Positions 36,656 through 49,117 of a stretch of DNA of 64,000 nt are shown here, one piece after another. Every line of letters begins with the position of its first letter. Position 1 is the stretch's first letter. The stretch comes from Coccinella septempunctata. Its lineage: Eukaryota; Arthropoda; Insecta; Coleoptera; Coccinellidae. The notes beneath the pieces were generated by a model. The model ran no database searches. It was not told where the DNA came from and worked only from the letters and a program-made list of their open reading frames with translations. The DNA lies in assembly GCF_907165205.1 (NCBI RefSeq), contig NC_058194.1, forward strand, positions 26,474,856-26,538,855. The letters run 5' to 3'. Position numbers and translations under genes: made by a program.

Positions 36656-38496
36656 GAAGGTTATAACGAAGAAACTGTGTATGATGAAATCAGAAATGAG
36701 CTGAAGTTGATTCAGAAAGCAACAAATTATGTCTACAACAGATCTAAGAAATGCATTCAAATGGCCTTTCTTTCGAACAAACATAAAATTGAATCGGATC
36801 ACGAAAATCCTAAAAATAACATGATAAAAAAGCTTCCTGTCTTCAGAACGAGATTTTCACAGAAAAAAACAACCGTGGCGACAAAATTTCGATCTGCTCC
36901 TCAGTCTTCCCATCATTTCCTGCATAGTCCTACTCCCTCCGACCGTTCTGTTTCACTTATTCCAATCTAACGTTTAACCGTAAATTCGGTGGCAGGGAAA
37001 AAATCGAACAGCACAATAGAACCAAAGATCGTTTTCGACTCCTCGATACCGAACGCTCTCTCTATCCAGCCATCTGCGACGCGTCTGAGACAAATCGGAA
37101 ATTACGGAATTAAAAAAAAAAAAATGAATCGTAGGTACCATCCAACCGCCGGTCGTTTTGTTCGATTGATTGAGCTCCTTTCGGCCAGGAATTAGCGGCT
37201 TTTTCTGTTGTTGTTCGGTTCTGGTCGAACGAAAGGCATTATATTAATTATTTTCGTGAAATACCTACGGTACGATCGGTATCGGATTGGAATGAGAGAG
37301 GAGATGCGATATGTTCGACTTCCGTTTAACAGTCGGCGCGTTTTAATTGCGTTCTTTTCATTTCACCAAACGCCGGAAAGTAACGATGAGTCGGCAGACG
37401 ATTTATTTCATCGATGACGACGAAACATCTGATTGCGTATTCTCGCTGGTCTATTCTTCTATTCAGATTAATTTCGACAATCGTCATTCGGGGAGGAAGA
37501 ATAGAAAAAGTAATATCGAGCGGAAATGAGATGATATCAAGAAAATGTTTTGTCATCTCGTAATTGTTACCACCATCGCCGAGCATCACGAAGAAATCCA
37601 GACGAGCAATTTAATTCTTAATAGTTATAATTCATAGACGTATTGTTGGTCGGTTGTTCAGATTCAGAACTTTTCCCTTCATTATTCATGGGACGAAAAA
37701 GAAAGGAATTTACTCCTGAATAAAAAGTGTAAAAACCTAATCCACCCGAACTGAAGATGACTATGCTGCGATTAGGTAATGCAACTCCAACCCAAGATGG
37801 AGGAGATTAATGATTGTTGGCAAATAGCTAATGAAATGTTCGATATTGCTCGATCAACCATAATATTGGTAAAAAGAATTGTAGAGATTTAAATAATATG
37901 TGGGATATTTGACTTGTCCATAATTGTCCACTTTAGAATCTTCTAATCGAATAAAAAGTTGTTTTTTTCATTCATTCATCACATTAAAATTCATTGAAAT
38001 TCCACTATTGCAACATTTATGAGGTATTCGAAAACATTCAATTCCTAAAGGTCCTATTATCATCGTGAGACTTAATTCTTATCCAATATTTCCGAACTTA
38101 AAACAGATTATGTGATTTTCACAAAAGTGATCACAATAGCATATCAGGTGGAAGTTATACTATCTACTCTTGAATTTTAAGCTTCTTATTTTAAAGTTTT
38201 GCGATCATTATCATTGAGATTTTCGAAGAATTACGGTAGCATTTAGTCCTTGCACTGCTTTCGTGAAAAAAAAGACTTAAAATTTGGTAGAAAAAACCTT
38301 TCCAGTATTGTCCAAGTAGTATTCATGCAGAGGGGAGAATTTCAACATTTTTCTGAATTGTCTATGCTCGAAATAAAAAAGGCCATAAATCACATGTTCA
38401 TTTCCGGAGAATTTCTCCCATGATTTGAGCATTTTGACAAGATTATTACCCAAACATTGGTGAACTATCATAATATCAGATATTTTTTCATATCAT
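36656..38496. other. Intergenic stretch, nothing recognisable
   Basis: A plus-strand frame at 36677-36970 (97 codons) and smaller ones at 36989-37589 show no domain. Sequence at 36980-37600 is rich in TCGG and CGAT words but gives no gene call. Confidence 0.4.
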
Positions 38497-39093
38497 GTAC
38501 AGGGTGGACAAAATTCGTTGTCTACTGAGACGATCTCGAGAACTATAGCAGCTTGAAGAAAACGGATGACACATTTTTGGAGAAACAAAGTATGGTGAAA
38601 GCCGCAGCCTCCTACGATATTTGGTTTTTGAGTTTGACGATTTCGAAAAGTTCTCATAACTTTTTTGTCTTTGGAGTTACAAATTTGAAACTTGAACCTT
38701 CTACAGGCACTTTTTTACGTAGAATCCACTGATGAGCTCAAAATATTAGATAAACTTCATTAAATAATTTTTTTAAATGCAAACTTTCATTGAATTTGTT
38801 ATTTTTGAATTGGAAAAAAGTCGTTTGTCAGTAGATTCTACGTATGAAAGTGCCTAAGAAGGTTTGAGTTTCAGATCTCTAACTTCAAAGACCAAAAATT
38901 TATGAGAACTTTTCGGAATCGATAAGATCTCAATTTTTGTTTATAACTCGAAATCTAAAAATGATAGGCTGATTTTTTTTTCAGATTTGTATTAGTCAGG
39001 AAAAAAAAGCTAGAAAATGTGTCATCCGTTTTCTTCTAGCTGCTATAGTTCTTGAGATCCCCTCAGTAGACAACGGATTTTGCTCACCCTGTG
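38497..39093. mobile_element. MITE family W, copy W2
   Basis: The left end is GTACAGGGTGGACAAAATTC then GTTGTCTACTGAG, and the right end CCCCTCAGTAGACAACGGAT then TTTGCTCACCCTGTGC. The inner arms CTATAGCAGCTTGAAG and CTTCTAGCTGCTATAG pair. About 600 bp, slightly longer than W1; interior phrases TGTCTTTGGAGTTACAAAT and ACGTAGAATCCACTGA are shared. Confidence 0.87.
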
Positions 39094-39194
39094 CTGTTGC
39101 GTCCTTCTAGAATTCCTTTCATATTTTTTTTAGAATTAGGTGTCTGACGATGTGAACAAATGAACTTCCATATTGAAATTTCAATTATTATACC

Positions 39195-39328
39195 GATTCC
39201 TTTCTTTAACAAAATTTACTCCACAATTGGGTTTCTAGGCGCAATCTGAGTTGAAAATCGTTATAATATAGTTTGAGAAAATTACTTTTTTTTACGTTCG
39301 TCCCAACAATCTAACCTATAGAACATAC
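39195..39328. repeat. Direct repeat, left copy, flanking element U
   Basis: About 134 bp containing CAAAATTTACTCCACAATTG, GGGTTTCTAGGCGCAATCTG and CCAACAATCTAACCTATAGA. The same sequence, slightly diverged, lies at 40260-40395 on the other side of element U. Confidence 0.88.
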
Positions 39329-39331
39329 GTA

Positions 39332-40255
39332 GAGTCATTCGGGGTAATTGAGCGCAGTGGGTAAGTGTGCGCAGTGCGTATATCTCGACTATGCAATGTA
39401 TGAAAAAGGGGTTCATTTGGGTGAAGCAAGAGCGCAGAATCCCCAAATTAGTTTTTTATAGGAGTGCGCCGTGCGACGTTTCGTTAACTTTTTATTTGCA
39501 ATCAATCAAATTCACTAGTTTTCTTGTTAATTCTCAGCATCTCTGCAAATTCTGCCAGGTCCAAGTTCCGAGTCCGACAGTGTTAAACAATATTTTATTC
39601 GATCATGGGCATATTAATCTAAATATATAATAAAAAATTTTAGGTTCTCTTAGCTGCTCAACTCTATAAGAACGTCAATTCAAAGTTTGGCTCACTGGGG
39701 AAAGTGTGCGCGGGTAAGTTTGCGCATAGATTCATTATAAGGGCATTAGTTCAGTGGGAATAAATTATGACATTGTTGATTTTCTTGATTAAGACTCGAT
39801 CAATATTGTCCTATTTGTTCAGAAAAATATGAAGAGCCACCAACAGGGGAATGTATCAAGTGTTGTATTCACCAGGAATTGTGGCACGAACAATAATGCA
39901 CTGCTTGTAAAAAGGCGCTTCTGTATTGACAATAAACAGCATTTCTCTAATATTGTAACATTTTGATGACATTATTTTGTAATTTGTTTCGATTGTGTGC
40001 TTCACTAAGCACTGCGTTCACTTACCTCGTGAGGGTGCGCACACTTACCCGCGGGGCATGTGAACGCACTCCGACTTTCACTATTAAATTTTTTTTTGCG
40101 GAAAAAAAACGTTTTTGTTTGTTTGCTTTTTGATGTTTTCTCATAGATCAGAAAATTCTCTATCTTATGAATATGTTTTAATTTTCCTAGCTTCAACATT
40201 TGAAACTGGGTATGGCTTGAAAGGCAAAAGTGCGCACAGTTGCCCCGAATGACTC
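39332..40255. mobile_element. TA-flanked foldback element U
   Basis: A 924-bp element with inverted ends GAGTCATTCGGGG and CCCCGAATGACTC, bounded by TA at 39330-39331 and 40256-40257. Subterminal blocks also pair: GGGTAAGTGTGCGCA near 39359 with TGCGCACACTTACCC near 40036. TGCGC words recur at both ends (GAGCGCAGTGG, AGTGCGCACAGTTG). TA duplications suggest a Tc1/mariner or pogo-type transposase in trans. The longest internal frame (87 codons from 39367) has no recognised domain. Confidence 0.8.
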
Positions 40256-40259
40256 TACC

Positions 40260-40395
40260 TATTCCTTTTTTTAACAAAATTTACTCCACAATTGGGTTTC
40301 TAGGCCCAATCTGAGTTGAAAAAACCGTTATAATATAGTTTGAGAAAATTATTTTTTATGTTCGTTCCAACAATCTAACCTATAGAGCTGTACGT
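40260..40395. repeat. Direct repeat, right copy, flanking element U
   Basis: Matches 39195-39328 in order and orientation, with a few substitutions (AGGCCCAATCTG for AGGCGCAATCTG) and a shorter T run. Confidence 0.88.
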
Positions 40396-43300
40396 ACACC
40401 AGAAATTAAATTGTCCAACTAATAAGGAAGCTTCAAGGATTCTTTTAAACTTCTTCAATTACGGAAACTGTTCGAGTCCGAACCGTTAGAACCATAAATT
40501 GGGGAAAAAATAAGAAATAAGTAGCAATAACCCGACTACGGATTTCCGATCATCAAGATTTCCGTGAAACTCGTGGTAATTAGAAAATTCTCCTAACCAC
40601 TCTGCCAACGAACATCTTATCTAGCAAATGATTTGTCTTAGTTTCGGTTGGCGAAAAACAGAATCAAACTCTCCATGGTCGATTAGCGAACCGGGATCTC
40701 CGACAGACCCTGACCGTGTCAAATAATATCGTCATTTTATTAGACCCCGTTAGATCGTCCACTGTCACACGGAAATTTTAATCGGCGATAATTCAGAACG
40801 ACAATGAGTTACCTGGAAGGAATTATGGTGCATAATTTAAGTCAGAGTTTAAGTAATTCGTTGAAAATTGTTTAGTAATGCGGTTAGATTTGAGTGGGTT
40901 CTCTGGGAATATATACGAGCAGGAAACTGGAATGTGGATTTTTCGCATCAAAGTGTACGAGGCCAATCTCCACGATTTGGAAAAGTTAATAAATTTCCTG
41001 AAGCCGGTTCGGAGAATCAAATATGAGAAAGAAGAAAAATGCAAAAAATTCATTTCTCGTGTGAAACATTGGGAGAAGTGCCAATGTAATCATTACACCT
41101 CACATTTTTGGATCAATTCCGCTGATATCATACTCATACGAATTCGACGATTCGATCTGAACAACGAAAAATTTTCATCAAAGCTCTCCTTATGTAGCTG
41201 TCAAAATGATTGGCTACTTAAGAATTATCAACCTATCACCTTACTTGATTAAGTCCTCCTGCATCCACGCCACTCACCTGCAAAATAAAAAAAAAAAAGA
41301 ATAAATAAGAGCCTAATTTGTGCAAAAAAATGCAATGAATATTTTTTATGGTCCATATCTTTCGTTTAACATGTGGCACTGGCGTCCGTTTCTTCGAAAA
41401 TCGGGATAAAACAGTTTACGTAGCTTTTAAATCATCTTCTGGCCGCATGTTTTTCGTTTGGTTTTATAACGTCGAAAACTGGGTAAAAGCGACAGGGTGA
41501 ACTTTTACAGCCGGATATTAAAACAGGAATCTTCGTCGTTTATAACTTTTCGACGGGTGGTTTCAAAATATAAAACGGCTTTATTTATTTTCGACATGGA
41601 TCTCGGGAGACATTGTGGAAGATAAATTTTTTAATTACCTCGTATCTTGGGTTCCCTTCACGAAGAAAGAAATGTTCACAATGTGTACGCCATCTCGGTT
41701 CATCATCTCCTGATTTGAAAAAGAAAATCGAATGAAACATCTAAGCGTACTATCTCAGGAAAATTCATTTCGTATTTTTTCGACTCACACACACATAAGT
41801 TCATTCAATGTATAAAATACCGTATAAGTCAGATTTTCATCATAAAATCCATACATATTTCCAATGACGCCAAATGGAAAGAATGCTAGCGCTGTAACGT
41901 AGTCAATAAGAATACATTCACTTTCACTTACTTTGATTGCAACAAACCCTGATTTAAAAAAAAAAACAAGAAGGTAATATTACATATCACCATAGCAAAT
42001 TTCAATTAAAACATTCAGCCTGCATAATGTTTTTTTCTTCGTTTCTGGACGTCGTAGATTTGAATTATTATTCCAAAAATTATTGAGAAAAATTAAAACT
42101 GGATAAACCATTTGGTATTTCTTAACTCCGGGCATTAAAACCATTTGATTGCCTCAGTGTCCTTCTGGCATACATCATCAGAGGAACTGAAAGGGTTCTC
42201 AAACACATGGAAGATATAAAGGGATTCGGAATTGGATAAAAATTACATCGTAACATAAAGTAACTTTTATGAGCAGCTATTTTCTCCTGTTTAAAACACG
42301 AAATAAAAATAACAAAGGAGCAGCACAGTACACTCGGTGTGCGCATAAAGAATCGAGCGATAGCTCATAAATCGTACTCAATTCACTGGAAGAAGTGAAT
42401 CTGACAAAGGGGCATTCATATCTAACTTTATGGGATTATAACAAAGTTATCCACTTATATCCGAGCCAGTGGCGCTCCAAGAGGATCGATCAAAATTTCA
42501 GGGCCGATTTCAAGCGTCATTTGTCCATTGTTAACGCGGTCCGACCGTGAAAAACGCAGAAGTCTCAACGCCTCCCCGATATTAACGTACGAATCTATTC
42601 GAAACAGGTAGAGATGAGGCTGCGATGCCAAGTCGTTCGGTCGGAAATTTCCCAAGAAGCATTCCTCGATCGAAAATCTAAAATTCCCCTAAAACTGGGA
42701 GCGTGTTTCGTTTCATATGAAACTCTGGGAAGCTGCTAGACAAAAATCATTAAATCCCCTGAATTTTCATTGTGCATTAGTAGCTCATGAATAGAATCCG
42801 TCGTAATTCTGGGATATACGGAGTGAAACACTGATAAAAAGAAAAAAAAATGCCCCTTGTTTTTTACACATAATCAACACAGCCAAAAACAGGGTTTTTC
42901 AATGAAATTCATTGGGATTTATACTCCCAATACTGCTGTCTAGATGACTTATTTTCTCGAATTTAAAATTCTCTCTTCGTTGCCGAGGAGATCCCCATCC
43001 TTGGCAACCCTGTCGAGAGAGTATCTCGAGGATCGGTCGTAAATATGCGTCAGAAGAAGAACAGGACCTGGATGGAAGAAGCACTGACCGCTAGTACCCA
43101 GGGAAAATGCCGAACAAAAGCTCAGACAACGGCCGTTATGAATGGTTGTTCGCAACGATTAGACTCTTTCAATTTGTGCCCGCTTTCTATGGCTTCACTT
43201 CACCTGTTCGGCCGTTTTTCTTTTCGCGTAACGTTCGGCCGTGCTCCTGCGGGGGCTTTTCTCTATTTACACAGTCGTGGAATTGTTTTCGATTCGAAAC

Positions 43301-43707
43301 GTCCGCCCGAACTATTTTCGTGAAGTCGTAAGATATTGTGAGGACTTCATTTTTGTCATGTTATACTGTCGTTATTTATTGCTCGGGTGAAATTTTCTCT
43401 CAGGAGTCGTGAAAGCCGCAGCTTATTGTTTGGTTTTGTTCCGTTTGAATGTTTAGAGAACGCGTATTTCGTATGTATTATTAGAAATTTTCTGGTCGGT
43501 TACGGGGGGCTTTATTGTGGAAAAGAACTGCAGACAGGTAAAGAGCGATAGTAAAAGGAACTGAAGCATATATTTGCGGATCAATGCTATAATGATACTT
43601 CACTTATGCATTACTTTGAGGAGTGAGAAATCCATTATTCTTTGGGTAAATGGGTAAAGTCATAGATATTTTGTAAAATATCTATCGATAAATTTCAAAT
43701 CTATGAA
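40396..43707. other. Intergenic stretch with one unexplained 124-codon frame
   Basis: The plus-strand frame 40878-41252 starts at ATG with MRLDLSGFSGNIYEQETGMW and runs 124 codons. It is hydrophilic, lysine-rich and has no known motif; a minus-strand frame overlaps it. Near 42140-42185, minus-strand CTGATGATGTATGCC resembles the beginning of the hammerhead-like motifs but lacks GAAAC. GC-richer sequence at 43040-43330 has only overlapping short frames. Confidence 0.35.
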
Positions 43708-43807
43708 TACTCCAAAGGTGCATATTTTAATAGTAGATTCTTGAGGTCGAGAGAAATACTTGTTTCCCATACCAATTCTTCCGATTCGGCACAGATAAAC
43801 AGATATA

Positions 43808-45548
43808 CAGTCCCTGGCCATATTATTAGACGCATTGATTCGATGCAAAATCTCAATATTGAATCATTAAATTGAATGTATATGTTACATATACTTCATC
43901 TGTAAATGGTTTTCACATATAATATATCATATTCAATAAAAAATATTGATTTATTGATGATTAAACATGAAATTCTAATATTTTGCTGAGCCACCCTGTG
44001 TAGCTATGAGAGCTTCATAATATCTATGCAGAATTGTTCGGTTTGCTGCATTCGATGATTTCATATGTGGATTATCGAAATAACGTCCGAACCTGCAGAA
44101 TGCAAGACGACCACTGGAAGACATAGTACTGATTCATACTTATACTTCATTCAACTTTATTTTAGCAGTCGGTTGGCCATGCAAATTTGACACATTTCAC
44201 TCTGTATAGTACGAAAATGTGGGGTTATGAAGCTTGTCAAAACATTTTTGGGTTTTAAATCAACGCTATGTGGCCCGTTCTACGTAAAAGTTTCTGTTAT
44301 TACGTATTTTATCACAATGTCGAATCTCTTCGGAAAATATGTGACGAACATAATTGAAGTTCATACAAACTGATTGAAGGCATACCAAATCCAGTTATTT
44401 GCATGGAAAATACAAGAGATCAGTATAATATCATAATATGCACTAGCTTGAGGAGAGTTAATGTTCGTTATCTTCTTTGGCCAAAGTTTGAATACGTAAC
44501 ATCAGTTGTAGATTTCAAAAATATTAACCCGAAGATGAAATGCATATGATGCAGTGGTTGGGAATGGGTATCTCTAGAAGGAATTAACAGATAATTACAA
44601 TTACAATTTAAATTCTTCAACAAAAATCATCTTGCATCAATATAAGTAAAAGGAGTTGAAGGAAGTTTCAAGTTAAGATGCAACTTCACCATTGAACAAA
44701 GATTTCACATGAATAAACAAGTAACAGGGCAACTTGCGCGTATTTGTGGCTATTCATCTTAATACATTGATGTAATTATAATAATTAGGTATTTATTAGT
44801 ACCTTAAGACATTTACATTGTATAGGACAAGTCAAATGAAAAATAGAAAAATCCATTTTCGAGAACTTATTCTCCGATGACATTTATCGAAAATCCTGTA
44901 GTAAACTTTTCGCATTAATTCACTCAAACATAAAATTCCCAAATGCCACCACTTTTTTGGGTCTCCCAATAGAAGGATATTCTTTGTCATACTCTTCATT
45001 CACAATCTTTCTGATTGTGAAAATATTCAGCTGAAATATAAGTCTTTTAGATTAACATGAAACATTATATAAATTCTCTTACATTGAATATGTACGCTAT
45101 CGTCTGACGTATTGTGGATTTTAGAATATCAGGGTATAACTATTTGAATGAGCGGACCTGAATTCTAAAAGGCATTTCTTGAAACCCTGACTGTTTTTTC
45201 AATCACTTTCGGCATTTTCGAATTTCCGTAATGAAAATTGATATTAGTTGTGGCAACGGCGTTATGACATTAACGACATTTCATGAGTGCCAACCTAACT
45301 TCGTTCTAGTTACAAAAACTTGAGAAAATTATTTCATGGCCAACCGACTGCTAAAATGAATTTGAATGAAGTATAGGTACTAATACTACAACATCAAAAA
45401 TAAATGCCAAATAGATCAATTTAATGAGAGTCGTAGATAAAACTGACATTCTGTGGAAATGAAATTCAAATATTCTGCTTTTTCCTCGGGCAATACCAGT
45501 AAATATAAAAAAAATCCTCAGTGCGTCTAATAAACTGGCCAGGGACTG
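43808..45548 (-). mobile_element. Tc1-like element Y, inserted in Z3
   Basis: A 1741-bp insertion with inverted ends: CAGTCCCTGGCCATATTATT then AGACGCA on the left, TGCGTCTAATAAACTGGCCA then GGGACTG on the right. TA flanks both sides (43806-43807 and 45549-45550). A minus-strand remnant ending at TAG 43975-43977 reads TILHRYYEALIATQGGSAKY, the typical Tc1-superfamily transposase C-terminus. Most of the remaining internal sequence is element X1 (44145-45371), so only about 514 bp of Y remain and the transposase is destroyed. Confidence 0.88.
44145..45371 (+). mobile_element. Element X, copy X1, nested in element Y
   Basis: A 1227-bp element with inverted ends: CTTCATTCAACTTTATTTTA then GCAGTCGGTTGGCCATG on the left; CATGGCCAACCGACTGCTAA then AATGAATTTGAATGAAG on the right. 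TA lies at 44143-44144 and 45372-45373. A second copy, X2, is inverted at 49118-50378. No long frame or transposase motif was seen, so it looks non-autonomous, though large for a MITE. The strand label is arbitrary. Confidence 0.88.
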
Positions 45549-46166
45549 TAGACATTTTGAGTTTTCATAATGAGCTGTGCTACCCCAGGAAAAACAAAAT
45601 TACCTTCAGAATAACTAGCTAAATCTGTGACCCAATTTTCCGAATTTCACAGATACATTATACGAAAAAATATGAAGAATACTTTTATTTTACAAAACGT
45701 TCAAATATTCCTTAGATAGCGTCCAACATAGAGTTTCAAGAGTTGGGTTCTTTGAATTTTTGGTTTTTTTATGGTAGGTAATGGTCATAATGAGAGAAAG
45801 CTGGAAGACTTCTTGTGTTCGAAAAAGATTCATCAAATAAATGGAAAACTATATTTCAAAATTCATTTCATTCGATGAAACCGTTCGTGAGATAGAACTA
45901 AAAATAACATATTTTCATAGGTTCTCAACAGCCTGTATCTTTTAAACCAAGCCGACTGAGAAGACATGATGAAGGAAAAAATGTTTTTTGACCTCAAGAA
46001 TCTACCGTTAAAATATTCGTACGAGTCAAAGACTCATCCGGTATTTCTACAAGGCCTAAACTATTTACACATTTTTTTAATTGCTTTTTTCAATTTGCTC
46101 ATCATTCAGGACCACATTTCTTCCTTTTGAAGAAATCCATTTGATCTGGAATAACCTTGAATTTAA

Positions 46167-46280
46167 GGCCAAGGTTAAAAAAACTTCATTTTCTCTCCCC
46201 CTTGATATCTAACCTAACCACGAAGTCAAGGCAAGATTAAAAAAAAGTTTGTTTTCTGTACCCCTTGATATTTAACATTT
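46167..46280. repeat. Short tandem duplication of about 80 bp
   Basis: AAGGCCAAGGTTAAAAAAAC with CCCCCTTGATATCTAACCTA is followed by AAGGCAAGATTAAAAAAAAG with ACCCCTTGATATTTAAC. Two diverged copies. Confidence 0.6.
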
Positions 46281-46291
46281 TTTCCTAATGT

Positions 46292-46753
46292 TTAGGGTTG
46301 GCAAAATTCGTTGTCTACTGAGGAAATCTTGAGGACAATAAGGATTAATTCAGATCTTGAGAACTATGAGAGCTAGAAGAAAAGGGATGACACATTTCCC
46401 AGCTCTTTTTCAGAGAAACAAAGAATGGTGAAAACCATAGCCTCCCACGATTCTTCGTTTTTGAGTTATTAGCAAAAAATGAGATTTCGACAGGTTCTCA
46501 TCACTTTTTTGTCTTTGGAATTACAGATTTGAAACTTGAACAGTCTAAGGCACTTTTTTTTATAAGTAGAATGGTAGAATCTACTGACAAAAAAGTTTTG
46601 AGAACGTTTCAAAATCGTCAAAATCTCATTTCTCGCTGAATACTCAAAAACAAAGAATCGTAGGAGGATACGGTTTTCACCATTCTTTGTTTCTCTAGCT
46701 CTTATAGTTCTCGAGATCCCCTCAGTAGACAAAGAATTTTGCCCACCTTGTAT
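46292..46753. mobile_element. MITE family W, copy W3
   Basis: The left end is GGGTTGGCAAAATTCGTTGT then CTACTGAGGAAATC, and the right end CCCCTCAGTAGACAAAGAAT then TTTGCCCACCTTG. A partial internal duplication of the GAACTATGAGAGCTAGAAGA arm is seen near 46360. About 460 bp, the shortest of the three W copies. Confidence 0.83.
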
Positions 46754-49093
46754 ACAGGTCGAAAATTTAATCTGCGTCCACTGAAACAAATTTTTTTTTC
46801 GGCTCGAATAAAACGAAGCAAAAAAACGTCTTCAAGCTCCGCCTGAACGACAGCTTATATGCCTCCAACATACCACCTTCCCGGCTTCCCACAACTGACA
46901 TAAACGAATCGGGGCACTCGACGAGGAATACTCGGCGGATTGTTTCTCAAATTCTCGCCGACCTATACCACTATAATTGCGCCGCGGCCAATTCAACAGC
47001 GCATAACTCCCCGCGTTCGCGGCCATATAAGCCAATTAATAACGGCCACTCGGAATCCGACTACACGAAAAAGCCATCTTTGGGCGAATATTAAAACATC
47101 CCCGAGCTGGAACGGCCGCGCCGAATAGGCCAGTTAAGATAGCCCGTAATGGGCAATCATATTTCAGAGAGGCAGTTTTCGAGGTGCTGCGCAATTTCTA
47201 TACGCGAATCCCGCCGAATCGTGAATGTTTTATAATATACGGGAGACGGTTTGGGACCGCTCGACCGCGTGAGAAAATTTCTGGAAAAGGAGTGCGAAAG
47301 TAATTTCTTCTCAAAATTGCATTGACAGCGGTTCTGCAACTCGACAGGCTTGGGAGTCGGTTTTTATTGCCAAAATTAAAGAGTTCATTTATATAATTGA
47401 GTAGGTATTAATATGGACTCAACGTTCTAGGTATGAAAATCTGTAGTTCTGCCCTCTAACAGCAGCAGTTACGGTGGATGAAAAACTGACAAGTGTCCGA
47501 AATTTCATACTGTAGGATCGCAGATTAAGGTGTAGAGACTATATAAAACTTTCCGTCAAATGGAAACAGATCTGTGTTTCACACGTTATAAAAGAGAGAT
47601 TCATTTCCTTGACTTGTTTCCTAGCCTTGGCTACGTATCAGGTATGGAATACCATCATCGGCATTACGTCTTGTGTTTTTCTGTCCATAAGGCAAATTTA
47701 TCTCTGCCTCAGTTTGAGGAATTTTATGTACAGATGAGTAGAATCGTTTGAAAGCCTCAAATTGCCAGACAAAAATAATTCCTTCTCAGAAATCTGTTAC
47801 AGTCGGGACATAAGATACAAGTCATAATTCTTAAATTCAAGTAGGTTTCTGAGGAGTTAGTTCCAAATCGAAATTCTGATAGATGTCAGAATTCTTATAT
47901 GTATAAGTCGGAAATCTGGACTTTGAGTCAGACTTCTAGATTGCTAGTCAGAATTCACCAGCAAGCTCATCATTCTCAGACTATGAAGACTTGTAATTGT
48001 ACGAATAAAAAATGCATTGCAACATTGCAGATGAGTGTCTGAAAAATGTTAAAAACTTTTTTATGGTTTCGAGACAACAAATGAAGGGTACAGGGAAAAA
48101 ACCATTGATGTCAATTTTTGTCCGAAAATGAGTTAGACACACAATTCAATTCAGAATGAAAAGTAGTATATTATGGTATATTAAAACGGGCATGAAACTA
48201 GCTCAGTCATACGTTAAATCGCTCCCGAAGATTTACCGTGCAGGGAAAGAACTAACGATATCAATCAATATACGAAAAAAAAATTTCTAAGTCATTTCAT
48301 GTAATGCACTCAGTTTATGTATAATAATATTAATAATGTTCAATTTATGTCGACTACGCATCTCAACTTGTGTTAAAATGGAATGTCTCTGTCTTTCTCT
48401 GTGTTTCTTTACCCTCCTCATTTCATTCCATAAACCTATGTCAATGTTAGAAACAGTTTGTTTGTTTGAATAATAATCTGAGTTTAAGCGGAGCCAATCG
48501 CCGTTTGGTGAAATGCAGCTTGAAAATTTTATATAATATGTAAATTATGCAACTAAACGTGGTCTAGTGAATGAGGCAAAAGAAAACGCGAAAGTCTGGA
48601 AATAAACCGGGCACAGTCTAAACTACCAAAGATAGTTTTCATTTCACATATTCTACCTTGACGAATACCTTAAAAAGACTCCTTATCGAAAATTTTCAGC
48701 TTATCAACTCGAATAACCAATTGCGAATTATTGCTTCCTACATCGCAGACGTATATAACTCTGGGGAAAACAAAATTGGAATTGTTTGAGATAAATCAAT
48801 CATTACATACCTACGTAGGTGTAATAACTGCATTAGTCAGTTACATAAAAACCACACGAGTAGGTACGTTATTAAATTCTTAATCGAAAAGCTGAATCAT
48901 AAATGTTTATGTCCCTGTATGGTCGTTACTTAACAATTGGTTTCTTTCGTCATTTCAGTTGGCTTGGATAGTTTTCAGTACGAATTGGAATGCGTTTAAA
49001 AATTCAGCCAGTGCTGATTAGGATAATCCATTTTTCCCATGACATTACTTCTCTCATTCATAGAGAGATCGGATAATTGGATTTATGACAGTA
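46754..49093. other. Intergenic stretch with degenerate repeat patch
   Basis: GC-richer sequence at 46830-47340 yields overlapping frames only. At about 47780-47990 phrases such as AAATTCTGATAGATGTCAGA, GTCAGACTTCTAGATTGCTA and GTCAGAATTCACC recur irregularly, resembling the patch at 19485-19745. No gene was recognised. Confidence 0.45.
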
Positions 49094-49117
49094 TTCAGGG
49101 TGAGTCTGATGCGTATA

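Larger units (their letters stand above)
43708..46044. mobile_element. MITE family Z, copy Z3, split by element Y
   Basis: Left part 43708-43807 has ATATTTTAATAGTAGATTCT then TGAGGTCG; right part 45549-46044 ends AATCTACCGTTAAAATATTC then GTACGAGTCAAAGACTCATC. Joined across the insertion, the break falls in GATATA/GACATTTTGAG, matching GATATAGCCATTTTGAG in Z2. Without the insert Z3 is about 595 bp. The left end is partly eroded. Confidence 0.88.

Noticed and set aside
39195..40395. Element U plus flanking repeats as an LTR retrotransposon
   Set aside because: The central part has its own inverted ends with TA flanks and no gag, protease or RT text; the repeats lack clear TG...CA ends.
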